In this document: piece after piece, positions 43,076 through 51,588 of the stretch
How the letters are laid out: every line of letters begins with the position of its first letter
How positions within the stretch are numbered: position 1 is the stretch's first letter
NCBI RefSeq assembly: GCF_016907715.1
Contig: NZ_JAFBCM010000001.1
Coordinates: forward strand, 5,766,001-5,830,000
Length of the DNA: 64,000 nucleotides
Reading direction: 5' to 3'
Source: Tenggerimyces flavus
GTDB taxonomy: Bacteria; Actinomycetota; Actinomycetes; Propionibacteriales; Actinopolymorphaceae
The notes under the pieces: model-generated
The model's database searches: none
Told to the model about the DNA's origin: nothing
The model's input: the letters and a program-made list of their open reading frames with translations, nothing else
Translations under genes and position numbers: made by a program

Positions 43076-43221
43076 CCGCCACCGACCGCTTCGTCGAGCT
43101 GGTCGCCACCGTACCCTGGCCGATGGCACGCGTGCTCGCGCTCCTCGCGGTCGCCGTCGCCGTGGGCGCCATGGTGCTGGTGTGGAACTACACCAGGTCC
43201 GAGATTCGGAGCCAGTCATGA
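43072..43221 (+). CDS. Single-pass small membrane protein
   Basis: A 49-residue protein with one membrane segment (VLALLAVAVAVGAMVLVWNY) and a short charged tail (TRSEIRSQS). ATG 43072 and stop 43221 overlap both neighbours (ATGA on each side). Too short for standard gene calling, but the double coupling supports it. Holin-like size, but distant from the lysin. Confidence 0.75.
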   Translation: MTATDRFVELVATVPWPMARVLALLAVAVAVGAMVLVWNYTRSEIRSQS

Positions 43222-43685
43222 CGAGCAGGCATCTGGCGGTTTCGCCCGCGCGATGGCCACTGGCGTGGGATCCTACGGCCATGCGACACGCCGCCATTCC
43301 TGCCGCGCTCACCGTTGTCTCGGGGGTCGCGATCTTCGCGGGCTCCCTGTTGCCGTGGGCCACGATCGGTGAGTTCGGCGGCATGTCGGGCGTCGGCGGG
43401 TACGGGACGATCACGCTCGCCCTCGGCGCGGCCGTCGTGGCATGCGCGGTCGGTGTCTTCCTCGGATACCCCGTGCTCCGCTGGGTGGCCCTGGGATGCG
43501 CTGTACTCGCCGGCCTGGTGGCGCTCGTCACGCTGTTCCAGGTGGTGTCTGTCGCGCTCGCCGGCATCGGAGCGCCAGGCATCGGCCTGTTCGTCGTGAT
43601 CGGCGGTGCCATCCTCGGAACCGTCGGGGCGGCCACCGTCCGGACGAGCGCACCTAACCTCGGCCAGCACGGTACAGCTGGTTGA
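43218..43685 (+). CDS. Prophage membrane protein with about four helices
   Basis: A 155-residue integral membrane protein (hydrophobic segments near residues 24-45, 60-82, 88-112, 118-142; Gly/Ala rich). ATG 43218 overlaps the previous stop as ATGA. Last gene of the rightward chain. Its 3' end overlaps the HTH gene on the other strand by 32 bases. Not recognised; resembles many actinobacterial four-helix membrane proteins. Confidence 0.8.
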   Translation: MTSRHLAVSPARWPLAWDPTAMRHAAIPAALTVVSGVAIFAGSLLPWATIGEFGGMSGVGGYGTITLALGAAVVACAVGVFLGYPVLRWVALGCAVLAGLVALVTLFQVVSVALAGIGAPGIGLFVVIGGAILGTVGAATVRTSAPNLGQHGTAG

Positions 43686-43938
43686 CCCGTCGTCGGCTGA
43701 CGCCGAGCGCGACCGCGACCTCTTCCCGCGTGAGGTGGCCGGCGTCGATGATCGCCACGACCAGGCGCGCGCGGAAGTCGGTCGTGTCGAAGTAGGCCTC
43801 GCGCATACCCTCCGCGAGCGCGTGCGCCGCGAGGACGGCGGCCGCTCGGTCGCGGTCGTCGCCGATCTCGCGGACCGCGGCCTCGACTGCCTTACGAACA
43901 GCAGCGCGCGCTCGTGCGGCCGCCCCGGATGCGGTCAC
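43654..43938 (-). CDS. Small helix-turn-helix protein of the prophage
   Basis: A 94-residue protein with an Ala/Arg-rich helical N-terminal part (ARARAAVRKAVEAAVREIGD) and a C-terminal HTH (LTREEVAVALGVSRRRVNQL, residues ~70-89). It probably binds DNA. GTG 43938 has no ribosome site, so a leaderless start is possible. Two operator-like repeats lie in the gap to the divergent gene at 44133, suggesting autoregulation. Confidence 0.75.
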   Translation of the reverse strand: MTASGAAARARAAVRKAVEAAVREIGDDRDRAAAVLAAHALAEGMREAYFDTTDFRARLVVAIIDAGHLTREEVAVALGVSRRRVNQLYRAGRG

Positions 43939-43964
43939 GCTCAGTAAACGTAGTCACGGTGCGA

Positions 43965-44023
43965 GAAGGACCCCTTCCCTTCCGAGACCGGCCACGCTAG
44001 GTTTCCTCGGGAAGTACCCCTTC
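43965..44023. promoter_or_regulatory. Two near-palindromic operator candidates
   Basis: GAAGGACCCCTTC (43965-43977) and GAAGTACCCCTTC (44011-44023) are 13-base near-palindromes differing at one base, 46 bases apart. They lie in the divergent promoter region between the HTH gene and the gene at 44133. The arrangement is that of a repressor with two operators; which protein binds is not known. Confidence 0.55.
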
Positions 44024-44132
44024 TCACTAGACGGGGCCGGGGCTCGTTGGCGTCGGCTCCCGGCCCTGGATCGCGCGCCCCGCGACCACCCGGAGGGCCG
44101 GGGGCCGGCACCAAACCCGCCAGGAAGGCGTC

Positions 44133-44378
44133 ATGGACCACCCCCAGAAGTCTCGCGACCCGCTGGTCGAGCTCGTGGAGAAGCGTCTGGCGAACGGCGC
44201 TGACGCGCAGAAGATCGTGGTGGAGGTGCTGCGTTCGCTCGCCGAGCAGCTGCCGGTGCACTACGGCCCAGAGGCTCAGCCGACGTACCGCCGGTTCCTG
44301 CGTCGCCGCGCCGAGCTCGTCGAGGAGGGCGCGCCTTGGGTGAAGCCGTTCCTCGCCGAGTCCTGGCAGTGGCAATAG
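44133..44378 (+). CDS. Small prophage protein of unknown function
   Basis: An 81-residue, mostly helical protein (SRDPLVELVEKRLANGADAQ; KIVVEVLRSLAEQLPVHYGP) ending in FLAESWQWQ. AGGAAGG is four bases before ATG 44133. It stands alone on the plus strand and is followed by the terminator at 44448-44486. No family recognised. Confidence 0.75.
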   Translation: MDHPQKSRDPLVELVEKRLANGADAQKIVVEVLRSLAEQLPVHYGPEAQPTYRRFLRRRAELVEEGAPWVKPFLAESWQWQ

Positions 44379-44447
44379 GCGTCGTGCTCCGGTACCTCCC
44401 ATACCCGGCGCCCACCCCCTAACGCCGGTCGCTTCGCCGGAGCACGA

Positions 44448-44486
44448 CGAAAGACCCCCATCCCGCCTGGGGATGGGGGTCTTTCG
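44448..44486. terminator. Strong bidirectional terminator between phage transcripts
   Basis: An exact 17-base stem (44448-44464 with 44470-44486) with loop GCCTG and A-rich/T-rich stem ends (CGAAAGACCCCC). It stands between the gene at 44133 and the 3' end of the leftward lysis/structural transcript at 44555. Confidence 0.88.
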
Positions 44487-44554
44487 TGCCAGCCGACCTC
44501 CCGACGACAGCGCGTGGCGGCCAGCGTGGTCCGGCTGGTGACCGGACGCTTCAG

Positions 44555-44749
44555 CTACTCGGTGGGGACCTGCTTGTTCGGCACGCGCCACACGCCGTAG
44601 ATCGTGACGCCGGCAGCGACCACTACGGAGATGACGTGACCGAGCTCGTCGACACCCAGCACGTTGTCCGCGAACGCTGCGGTAAGCGCCGTCACGACGG
44701 TGCCGACCGCGCCGACAACCGCCTTCCACTTGTCGCTGATCTTCAACAT
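44555..44749 (-). CDS. Putative holin
   Basis: A 64-residue protein with two hydrophobic helices (VVGAVGTVVTALTAAFADNV, VISVVVAAGVTIYGVWRV) and charged ends, with the size and plan of class II holins of actinophages. AGGAGGAA is two to three bases before ATG 44749. It follows the lysin gene by eight bases and ends the leftward transcript. Would form the membrane lesion that releases the lysin. Confidence 0.75.
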   Translation of the reverse strand: MLKISDKWKAVVGAVGTVVTALTAAFADNVLGVDELGHVISVVVAAGVTIYGVWRVPNKQVPTE

Positions 44750-44757
44750 GGTTCCTC

Positions 44758-45429
44758 CTAGGAAGGGGGGATGATCTCGTTGAGCCTCTTGTGGATGAGG
44801 TTCAGCGAGGCCGCCACCTGACCGAGCAGTTCACGCATCTCGGTCTGGTCGGCGGCGTCCTGAGCGTCGTCGCCCTTGTCGCGCTGCTTCTCGGCGTCGA
44901 GCTTCACGCCCGCGCCGACGATGTACTCGCCGAGGCTGACGCCCGCGACGCCGCCGTACGGCTTGGCGTCGAGGTCGGCAACAGCCTTGGCGATCTCCTG
45001 CACGGTGGGCATGTCGTCCTCCGGTGGCTGGTAGGTGTGCTCGGTCTTGAAGCTGAGGTGGACGTGGTCCACGTGCGGGTTGCTGCCGTCGTACTCGCGC
45101 CACGACCACGGCGGGTTCGACAGCGGCGAGGCGATCCGCTCGAACCAGATGACGTAAGTGAGGCCGAGCCGCTCGTGGTCGGCGAGGGCGCGTGCGGCAA
45201 TCCAGTCGCCGACGAACTTCCGCAGCGGGCCAGGGTCGTTGACGGTGCCGCCGTCGTGCACCGTGAGGTCGACGGCCAAGCCGACGGCATGGTCGCCAGT
45301 GCCGCGGCCGGGCGCTCCCCACCAGAACCAGACCTGCCACGGGCAGTCCGTCACCAGCTCATCTGCGGCCGAACGCGCCCACGGCTTCACCGAGCCGAGG
45401 CTCGTCTTCACCAGGTCGATGCTGCCCAT
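44758..45429 (-). CDS. Endolysin, M15-like peptidase (ARB_07466/VldE-like) domain
   Basis: A 223-residue protein. Residues ~20-145 form a zinc-peptidase-like cell-wall domain with GDHAVGLAVDLTVHDGG and NPHVDHVHLSF (the His/Asp and HxxH zinc pattern). A linker and C-terminal helical part (AKAVADLDAKPYGGVAGVSL ... LGQVAASLNLIHKRLNEI) probably binds wall or multimerises. ATG 45429 has GGAGG six bases upstream and shares one base with the previous stop (TGATG). The longer frame to 45657 is a shadow. Probably cleaves peptidoglycan cross-links at lysis. Confidence 0.85.
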   Translation of the reverse strand: MGSIDLVKTSLGSVKPWARSAADELVTDCPWQVWFWWGAPGRGTGDHAVGLAVDLTVHDGGTVNDPGPLRKFVGDWIAARALADHERLGLTYVIWFERIASPLSNPPWSWREYDGSNPHVDHVHLSFKTEHTYQPPEDDMPTVQEIAKAVADLDAKPYGGVAGVSLGEYIVGAGVKLDAEKQRDKGDDAQDAADQTEMRELLGQVAASLNLIHKRLNEIIPPS

Positions 45430-45638
45430 CACGGACCTCCAACTAGGGAGATGAGGGAGATGCCGCCGGATCCGACGGCGACCGCCGACGCGCCAACGGC
45501 GATCCAGCGGAGCGCGTTGAGCGAAGCGACCGCCTTCTCGAGTGCGACGAGGCGCGCGTCGTGCTGGCCGATGACGATGTCGAGCTTCGTCTCTACCCTC
45601 ACCAGCCGGTCTCGCATCTCGGCGTCCACATCGGGCAT
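45429..45638 (-). CDS. Small membrane protein, second holin-like/XhlA-like
   Basis: A 69-residue protein with an N-terminal coiled-coil helix (DRLVRVETKLDIVIGQHDAR, LVALEKAVASLNALRW) and a C-terminal membrane segment (IAVGASAVAVGSGGISLISL), the XhlA-type layout. GAGGAGAGGAAG lies before ATG 45638. It is directly upstream of the lysin, so it is probably a lysis accessory protein. Confidence 0.75.
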   Translation of the reverse strand: MPDVDAEMRDRLVRVETKLDIVIGQHDARLVALEKAVASLNALRWIAVGASAVAVGSGGISLISLVGGP

Positions 45639-45653
45639 AGGGACTTCCTCTCC

Positions 45654-46193
45654 TCACATTCCGATGACGACGATCATGCGTTCGCCGAACGTGCCAGTGT
45701 TGGCGGTGACCCGGTACTTCATGCGGAACGTGTTTGAGCCGGCAGTGAGCCCGGTCTCTAGGTACATCGTCGAAGCGCGGATGGCGCCGCCCGTGCTGGA
45801 TGCGGTGATGAACACGGCCCGCGGGTCGTCGGCGGCGATCGTGGTGGCACCCGACACGTTGTAGGAGGCGTAGGAGTTCTGCCCGACGGTGTCGTTCTTG
45901 ATGATGGACGTCACCGTCACGATCGCCTGGGTGCCGGTGGTGACCGTAACGTCCGGCCCCTGTGTGGCGAGGTCGGTGTACGTGGTGCTGGTGGTGGTCT
46001 GGTTGGTGGCGACGATCCCCCGAAAGACGGAGCGCCGGACCACCTGGTTGACGCCGCTGGTGACGATGAAGCCGGACGTGGCCACGTCCGCCTTGGCTGG
46101 CGCCGTCTCGTTCAGGTCGCCGGACAGAATGTTCTGTTGCGCCGCGGTCAGGACATTGTTAGCCGTGAAGGTCGGCGGTGTCGCCCAAGCCAT
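45654..46193 (-). CDS. Phage minor structural protein (collar-fibre/tail-tip type)
   Basis: A 179-residue beta-rich protein whose N-terminus (MAWATPPTFTANNVLTAAQQ, NILSGDLNET) is a motif found in many actinophage virion proteins. The remainder has Thr/Val-rich strands (TGTQAIVTVTSII, GSNTFRMKYRVT). Translational TGATG junction with the previous gene. Probably a tail-tip or host-contact component. Confidence 0.75.
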   Translation of the reverse strand: MAWATPPTFTANNVLTAAQQNILSGDLNETAPAKADVATSGFIVTSGVNQVVRRSVFRGIVATNQTTTSTTYTDLATQGPDVTVTTGTQAIVTVTSIIKNDTVGQNSYASYNVSGATTIAADDPRAVFITASSTGGAIRASTMYLETGLTAGSNTFRMKYRVTANTGTFGERMIVVIGM

Positions 46194-46657
46194 CAGCGGT
46201 CCTCGATCTCGGCGGCCGCGTAAGACTCCGCGTTCCGGGCAGCGAGCTCGGCGTCGGTCAGCTCGTAATCCGGTGCGGGCTCGACGCTACGGAACAGCAG
46301 GCCGGCGGGCATGGACCTCAGCTCCTCCAGCGTCCACGGCAGGATCCCGTGCTCGACGTTCTCCATCTGCAGCCGCAGCACGGTCTCGCCTGGCAGCCAG
46401 TTCCGGGTCTCCGGCACGGGACGGTCCATCAGTACGCGCGCGATCTCCTGAGCGTTCGCCGGCCACTCGGCGCGAGCCTCGACTCCGCAACGGGAGCAGA
46501 GGAACTCCTCGTCGGTGAGGCCGCCAGGTCGGCCACCGACCGCGTGGACTCCGTAGTGCTCGGCGTTCCTGCATGGGCCACCCAGCCACTCCGGCCGCGG
46601 ACAGCGGGCCACCCAGCGGCCGTGATTCGCATACACGGTCGCGACGATCTCGCTCAT
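46193..46657 (-). CDS. Phage protein with zinc-finger-like cysteines
   Basis: A 154-residue protein; residues ~15-65 contain CPRPEWLGGPCRNAEHYG and FLCSRCGVEARAEWP, a four-Cys (with His) metal-binding arrangement. The C-terminal half is helical and acidic. ATG 46657 immediately follows the minor tail protein stop. Similar proteins occur in actinophage tail regions; role unknown. Confidence 0.75.
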   Translation of the reverse strand: MSEIVATVYANHGRWVARCPRPEWLGGPCRNAEHYGVHAVGGRPGGLTDEEFLCSRCGVEARAEWPANAQEIARVLMDRPVPETRNWLPGETVLRLQMENVEHGILPWTLEELRSMPAGLLFRSVEPAPDYELTDAELAARNAESYAAAEIEDR

Positions 46658-49600
46658 TCAGTGCCCCAGCCTGTTCGTGTCCAGTACGCCGTTCGTGGTC
46701 GAGTCGAGGACGAACACCTCTGACGGCTCGTCGAGCGGTTCGGGAGGGATCAACTCGCACGCCAGCTCCACCTCGTGCTGCAAGCCGACCTGGTGGATGG
46801 TGTGCTGGATCTGCTCGACGAAGAAGTGCCCGTCGACAGCGGACTCGGTGTCCAGGATCCGCACCTTGTCCGACAGGTCGCGTTGAATCGCCGGGTAGAA
46901 CCGTTCCGGCTGTGTCGTCGGCGACGCCAGCACTCGGACGGTCACGGTGGGAAGGCGTTGCTTGCGCTGGTTGATCACGAGCTGGCCGATCGCCTCGGCG
47001 TCGTACTGGTTGACGAACGGAGCATCCCGGTCGTACTTGCGGGGGCCGTGCTCGTCGCGCGACGTGACGTCTTCGAGCTCCACCTTGACGGTCCGCGCCA
47101 CCGGCACCGACCGAGCCCGCAGCCGCAGCCCCGATACGACCGCGTCGGCGCCACCGCCGGTGTTCGACAGGATGATCTCGATCGACTGCCCGGACGTGCG
47201 CGTCAACGAGCCATTGACGGTGACGCCGTTGAGCACCTCGAAGTCGGTGCCGGACACTGGCGCTACCGCACTATCCACAGGGTCGTCCATGACAGCGGTG
47301 AAGACGCGCTGCTGGCTACCGCCAGACGGGACGGTGAACGTCTCCTCGGTCTCCCACACCACGCCGACACCGCCCAATGGGCGTCGCTCCTCGACGTCGA
47401 ACGCCACCTGGTTGACGACCTCGCCGAACCCGGCGTTGTAGCCGAACGGTGCGGAGTGCTTCGGCTCCGACGCGCCGGTGATCGCGGCCGGCGGATGGAC
47501 TGTCCACAGCCGGCCGGCGCCGTCAGTGAACGCCGTAGTTCCGGCGACGTGTGCCGCGAAGAACGGCGACGCCACCGCGGTCCCGTTGATGCCTGCGCGG
47601 ATCTCCGCGTAGTGCACGTTGCCGATGAACAGCTCGGTGTTGTCACCGCGCGCACCGACCTCGACAGGTGTGGTGCTGGCGAAGATCGACGTGACGCCGG
47701 CCTGCACGACCTGCGTACCGAGCGTCACCCAGTTGACGCCGTTCTCGCTTGTGTAGAAGGTGATCGTCCGGCCGCTCGCGCCGTTGTTCACGTCGAGCGC
47801 CGCACGCACCCAGTGCAGCGAGCCGTCAGCGAAGCCGGTCGGGCGGGTCGCCTGCGCCGACAGAACGGCCGTTCCGTCCGCCGACCACAGAATCTGCATG
47901 CGACCGTCGAAGTTGGACAGCCGGAACTCGTAGGAGAACTGTCCGCCGCCGGCCGCCTTGCCGACGAACGCCTGGTTCGCGGCCGGTGTCCAGTCGTCGG
48001 CGGCGACCCGCACCCGGATATCAAGGTCGGCCACGATGTCGAGCGCGGCGTTGTCCGGGGTCGAGGCGCGGCTGTTGGCGTTGCCGGTGACGCGCAGTCC
48101 GTCGGAACCGTCAACGTCGCGGAACGTCGTCTGTGACGCGATCGATGCCGCGTCGAGCAGCCGGTGGTGCCGGTCGCGGAACACCAGCCGCCCGACTGAG
48201 TCGACGGTGACGAGTGCGGGCGGCCCCTCGGCGTTGACCAATCGTTCGAGCGCGGCGTACGCGTCGGTGCCCTCTTCCCACCACCAGGGCAGGATGCTGG
48301 CACCGGCGTCGATGTCGCGCTTGTTGGCGTCCCAGCCGATGGCGTCGAGCACCTTGTGCACGGCGTCGCCGGTGCGCAGCCCGGAGAACAGCGCGGTCGA
48401 CACGTCCGCCTCGCGCAGCTTCGCCAGTGGGTCGAGCGCGCCGAGCGTCACCGAGCGGTTGTTGATGTCCGGGTTGAGCTCGAAGTCCTCGAGGTGGCCA
48501 CGGAACAGGACGGTCCCGATGATCGACGCCGAACCGTGGGCGGTGGTGCGCCAGAACGCGCCCGTCGAGGCGCCGTCGAAGTAGGTGCCGAGGATGGCGC
48601 CCTCCTCGACCATGACGCCGTCGATGTTCCACGAGTCGTTCAGCGCCGCGTCACTGGTGGAGTAGGCGATCGTCACCTGAGCCTTGGCGGCATCCGCCGG
48701 TGCGGTGTCAGTCTTCGACCGGCGGACGTAACCAGCAGTGTCCGCCTGTGACGTGAACACGGTGCTCGGGTTGAGCGTGATGCTGCCGTTCGCCCGAAGG
48801 AAGATCATCTTGAGGCCGGCGGTTCGCGTGCCCACGGTGTTGAGCCGCAGGTACGCGGAGACGGTGTACGCCTTGCCCGGCTTGACGGGGAACTGCAGGG
48901 TGTCGACGGTCGGCGTGCCGGCGATGTTGTTGACCACCGACTGGCAGGCCTGCCCGCCGACGAACGGGTTGTTCGCCGTCGCGGTCAGCGTCGTCCGAGT
49001 CGACGACCAACCCGTCGTGTTCAGCTCGAACGACGGGTTCGGGACCAGGTTCATCCGGTCGTTGTACGACACCCACAGCGGCCGGCCCGGCTTCACATTC
49101 CCGGCGATCGGCGACAGCGCGTTGTCCGGCGTGTAGTCGCGGGATGTGTTCAACAGCTCGAGTCCGGACATTCGGCCCGACGTCGTCGGCGTCAGCGACC
49201 GTGCCTGGTCCCGGCCGTACACCATCTGCGGCACCGCACGCTGGCCGAGCTCCCGGTCGGTGACGTCGTCGCCGGGATCCTCGAAGTAGCCGTCGTTGTC
49301 CCAGTCGATGCGGAAGTCGTAGCGGCCGACCGGTGCCACCCAAGGGCCGGGGAACGTGCCGTCGTCGTTGACGAGGATCGAGTCCATCGCGAACGTCGGC
49401 ACCGTCGGCGAGCTTGTGGTCGGTCCGGGCTTGATGACGCCGACGGGACCGAACGCGCCGGCACGGGTCATCGTCTCGGTCGGGTTGACGTCGTCGCCGA
49501 GGAAGATCCGAACCTCGGCGTTCGTCGCACTGATCGACCATTCGAGCCGGTACCGTGTGCCGGCGACGAACGTGATCGTGGACTCCGCACCGACCTGCGC

Positions 49601-49960
49601 GTTGGCGTTGTCCCGGATCCGCAGCCGGCCTGGCCCGCTGGAGTCGATGCGCCAGCCGAACCCACCCAGGGTGGGCGCCGCGAGCATGACCGTCCACGAC
49701 AGCGACGCCACGCCTGGGTGGGTCACCTCGACGCGGCCACCGCAGATGCCCGTCGCGATGTCCGAGCCGAGGATCCACTCCCCGTTCGCGGGCTCGCCTG
49801 CCTGCTGCTGGATCGACATGTACGAACCGTGCGGGCCATCCTCCGCGACGAGCACGTTACCGAGAACGTTGTCGAACGGGGTATCGCCCGGACCGCCCGT
49901 GCCTGGGCCCATCGGCCCGGACCCGACACCGGTCAGGTCCATCCGGAGGATGTCGCTCAT
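46658..49960 (-). CDS. Large minor tail protein with carbohydrate-binding-type domains
   Basis: An 1100-residue virion protein. Near the N-terminus lies a concanavalin-like domain (residues ~45-200). Then comes a conserved phage tail part (YDFRIDWDNDGYFEDPGDDV, ~215-330), a CBM-like jelly roll (NLVPNPSFELNTTGWSSTRT, ~315-480), a baseplate-hub-like region (~490-640) and a second LamG-type module (SYEFRLSNFDGRMQIL, ~650-800). The C-terminal part ends with VFVLDSTTNGVLDTNRLG. The domains fit host-surface binding at the tail tip. Four-base overlap with the tape measure gene. Confidence 0.82.
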   Translation of the reverse strand: MSDILRMDLTGVGSGPMGPGTGGPGDTPFDNVLGNVLVAEDGPHGSYMSIQQQAGEPANGEWILGSDIATGICGGRVEVTHPGVASLSWTVMLAAPTLGGFGWRIDSSGPGRLRIRDNANAQVGAESTITFVAGTRYRLEWSISATNAEVRIFLGDDVNPTETMTRAGAFGPVGVIKPGPTTSSPTVPTFAMDSILVNDDGTFPGPWVAPVGRYDFRIDWDNDGYFEDPGDDVTDRELGQRAVPQMVYGRDQARSLTPTTSGRMSGLELLNTSRDYTPDNALSPIAGNVKPGRPLWVSYNDRMNLVPNPSFELNTTGWSSTRTTLTATANNPFVGGQACQSVVNNIAGTPTVDTLQFPVKPGKAYTVSAYLRLNTVGTRTAGLKMIFLRANGSITLNPSTVFTSQADTAGYVRRSKTDTAPADAAKAQVTIAYSTSDAALNDSWNIDGVMVEEGAILGTYFDGASTGAFWRTTAHGSASIIGTVLFRGHLEDFELNPDINNRSVTLGALDPLAKLREADVSTALFSGLRTGDAVHKVLDAIGWDANKRDIDAGASILPWWWEEGTDAYAALERLVNAEGPPALVTVDSVGRLVFRDRHHRLLDAASIASQTTFRDVDGSDGLRVTGNANSRASTPDNAALDIVADLDIRVRVAADDWTPAANQAFVGKAAGGGQFSYEFRLSNFDGRMQILWSADGTAVLSAQATRPTGFADGSLHWVRAALDVNNGASGRTITFYTSENGVNWVTLGTQVVQAGVTSIFASTTPVEVGARGDNTELFIGNVHYAEIRAGINGTAVASPFFAAHVAGTTAFTDGAGRLWTVHPPAAITGASEPKHSAPFGYNAGFGEVVNQVAFDVEERRPLGGVGVVWETEETFTVPSGGSQQRVFTAVMDDPVDSAVAPVSGTDFEVLNGVTVNGSLTRTSGQSIEIILSNTGGGADAVVSGLRLRARSVPVARTVKVELEDVTSRDEHGPRKYDRDAPFVNQYDAEAIGQLVINQRKQRLPTVTVRVLASPTTQPERFYPAIQRDLSDKVRILDTESAVDGHFFVEQIQHTIHQVGLQHEVELACELIPPEPLDEPSEVFVLDSTTNGVLDTNRLGH

Positions 49961-51588
49961 GCGAGCCTGCCCTGCTTGCGCAGGCTGTTAAGCGCCGCAG
50001 TGAGCCAGTTCAGCAGCTCGATCTTCGAGCCGATGACGCCGTGGTTCGCAAGCTGCACGATGACCGGAGCGGGTTGGACCGGTGCGGCCATCGCCATGCC
50101 CTGCCCACCGAGACGCAGCCGTCCACCGTTCGGCACGATGAGGCCGTCCTGATCGGGGACGAACGTCTCAGGTCCACGCTCACCAACGGTGTAGGCGACC
50201 CCGGCGTCGACCGGGCCACCGTGAGCGCGGGCACGGTCAATGATCCGCTTGTTCGCGCCCGAGATCGACACGCCTACCGTGATGTTGACGCGCTCGTCGG
50301 GGATGCTGTTCAGCTGCCGCTTGGCCGAGCGGACCTGCGCGGTCAGTTGGGCGATGTTGGCCTTGATCGCCGCGCGTCGGTCCTTCGTTAGGCTCTTGTC
50401 GTTCAGCTGCTTCTTCGCGGATGCGAGCTTCTGTTCCAGGTCGGAGATCTTCGCCTTGAGCTCGACCTTGTCCTTCATGTTGCGGACGGCGCTGTTCCAG
50501 CGTGCGATGTCGTTCGACGCGCCCTCCAGCGTTACGGCGACGTCCTGCCCGAACGACTCGACCGAGCCAGCCGCTTCGAACAGCTTCCCGGCGAGACCCT
50601 TCTTCCCCATCGCGAACGCGAGCATTCCGGCCTGCGTCAACGCGCCCGCGGTGAAGCTGGTCAGTCCGCGTGCCATCCTGGCCACCGACGCCAAAGCGTC
50701 ACCGGCGAAGGCGAGGAACGACTCGGCCATGCCGAGCGCGGCCGCCGCGACCTGGAACTTACCCGGGCCGGACAGCCAGGCGACGAACTTCTCCAGCGCC
50801 GGCAGCACCTTCTTCTGTGCGATGTCTGCCAGTGAGACCAGTGCCGGGGTCGCGGTGACGAGCAGGGTGTCGCCCATCTCCTTGAGTCGCGCCTTCGACT
50901 CGGTGACCTTCCGAGCCAGTGAGCCGGCGCCTTGGGCGTAGGCGTTCTGCGCATCGGTCGACTTCTGCATGACCAGGTCAAGGGTGGCCTGCGCGGAAGC
51001 CTGCTCCTCGGTGGCGAACGTAAGACCCTTCTTCTTGTTCGCCAGTATCTGCGCGTCAACCTGCGCTTGACTGATGCCGATGCCCAACCCCTGAAGGGCG
51101 TCACGCTCACCGAGCAGTGCCGCCTGCAGGATCTCCGACACCTCGGCCGTAGTGCGGGTACCGCCGGACCACTCCGACAGCGCGCCGGACAGATTCTGAA
51201 TCTGCAGCGTCATGTCGGTAGCCGTCTTGCGGGTGAAGCCCATCGGCACCAGGAGGTCGGCCATACCGGCCGCGAGGCCGACGGCCTCTCTCTTCGTCAA
51301 CCCCATGGCGTGGGCGTTGGCCTCGGCCCAGTCTTTCACTCGACCGATCTGGTCGCCGAAGACGATCTTCGACTTGTTCTCCATCAGCTGGATCTTCGCG
51401 GCCGCGTCGAGCAGCTGCGGGCCGAGCGCCACCACGCCCACGCCGACAGCTGCGAGGCCGAGTGCGCCCGCTTTACCGACAGAGGCCAGCCCTTTGCCGA
51501 GACCGGACGCGGCCTTGCCGATGCCGTGGAACGTCTTCGACGCGGCGTCCTTGGCGAGGATGGTGAAGGAGAGCGTGCCGTCAGCCAC
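49957..51588 (-). CDS. Tail tape measure protein
   Basis: A 543-residue protein, directly after the tail chaperones: Gly/Ala-rich hydrophobic stretch near residues 25-60, a TMP central domain (FTRKTATDMTLQIQNLSGAL; LLGERDALQGLGIGISQAQV), a hydrophobic middle, and a coiled coil (DLEQKLASAKKQLNDKS ~375-425). At the end is the common RAHGGPVDAGVAYTVGERGP motif. It sets tail length; 543 residues is short for actino-siphoviruses and predicts a short tail of roughly 80 nm. GTG 51588 lies within the chaperone extension frame. Confidence 0.92.
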   Translation of the reverse strand: MADGTLSFTILAKDAASKTFHGIGKAASGLGKGLASVGKAGALGLAAVGVGVVALGPQLLDAAAKIQLMENKSKIVFGDQIGRVKDWAEANAHAMGLTKREAVGLAAGMADLLVPMGFTRKTATDMTLQIQNLSGALSEWSGGTRTTAEVSEILQAALLGERDALQGLGIGISQAQVDAQILANKKKGLTFATEEQASAQATLDLVMQKSTDAQNAYAQGAGSLARKVTESKARLKEMGDTLLVTATPALVSLADIAQKKVLPALEKFVAWLSGPGKFQVAAAALGMAESFLAFAGDALASVARMARGLTSFTAGALTQAGMLAFAMGKKGLAGKLFEAAGSVESFGQDVAVTLEGASNDIARWNSAVRNMKDKVELKAKISDLEQKLASAKKQLNDKSLTKDRRAAIKANIAQLTAQVRSAKRQLNSIPDERVNITVGVSISGANKRIIDRARAHGGPVDAGVAYTVGERGPETFVPDQDGLIVPNGGRLRLGGQGMAMAAPVQPAPVIVQLANHGVIGSKIELLNWLTAALNSLRKQGRLA

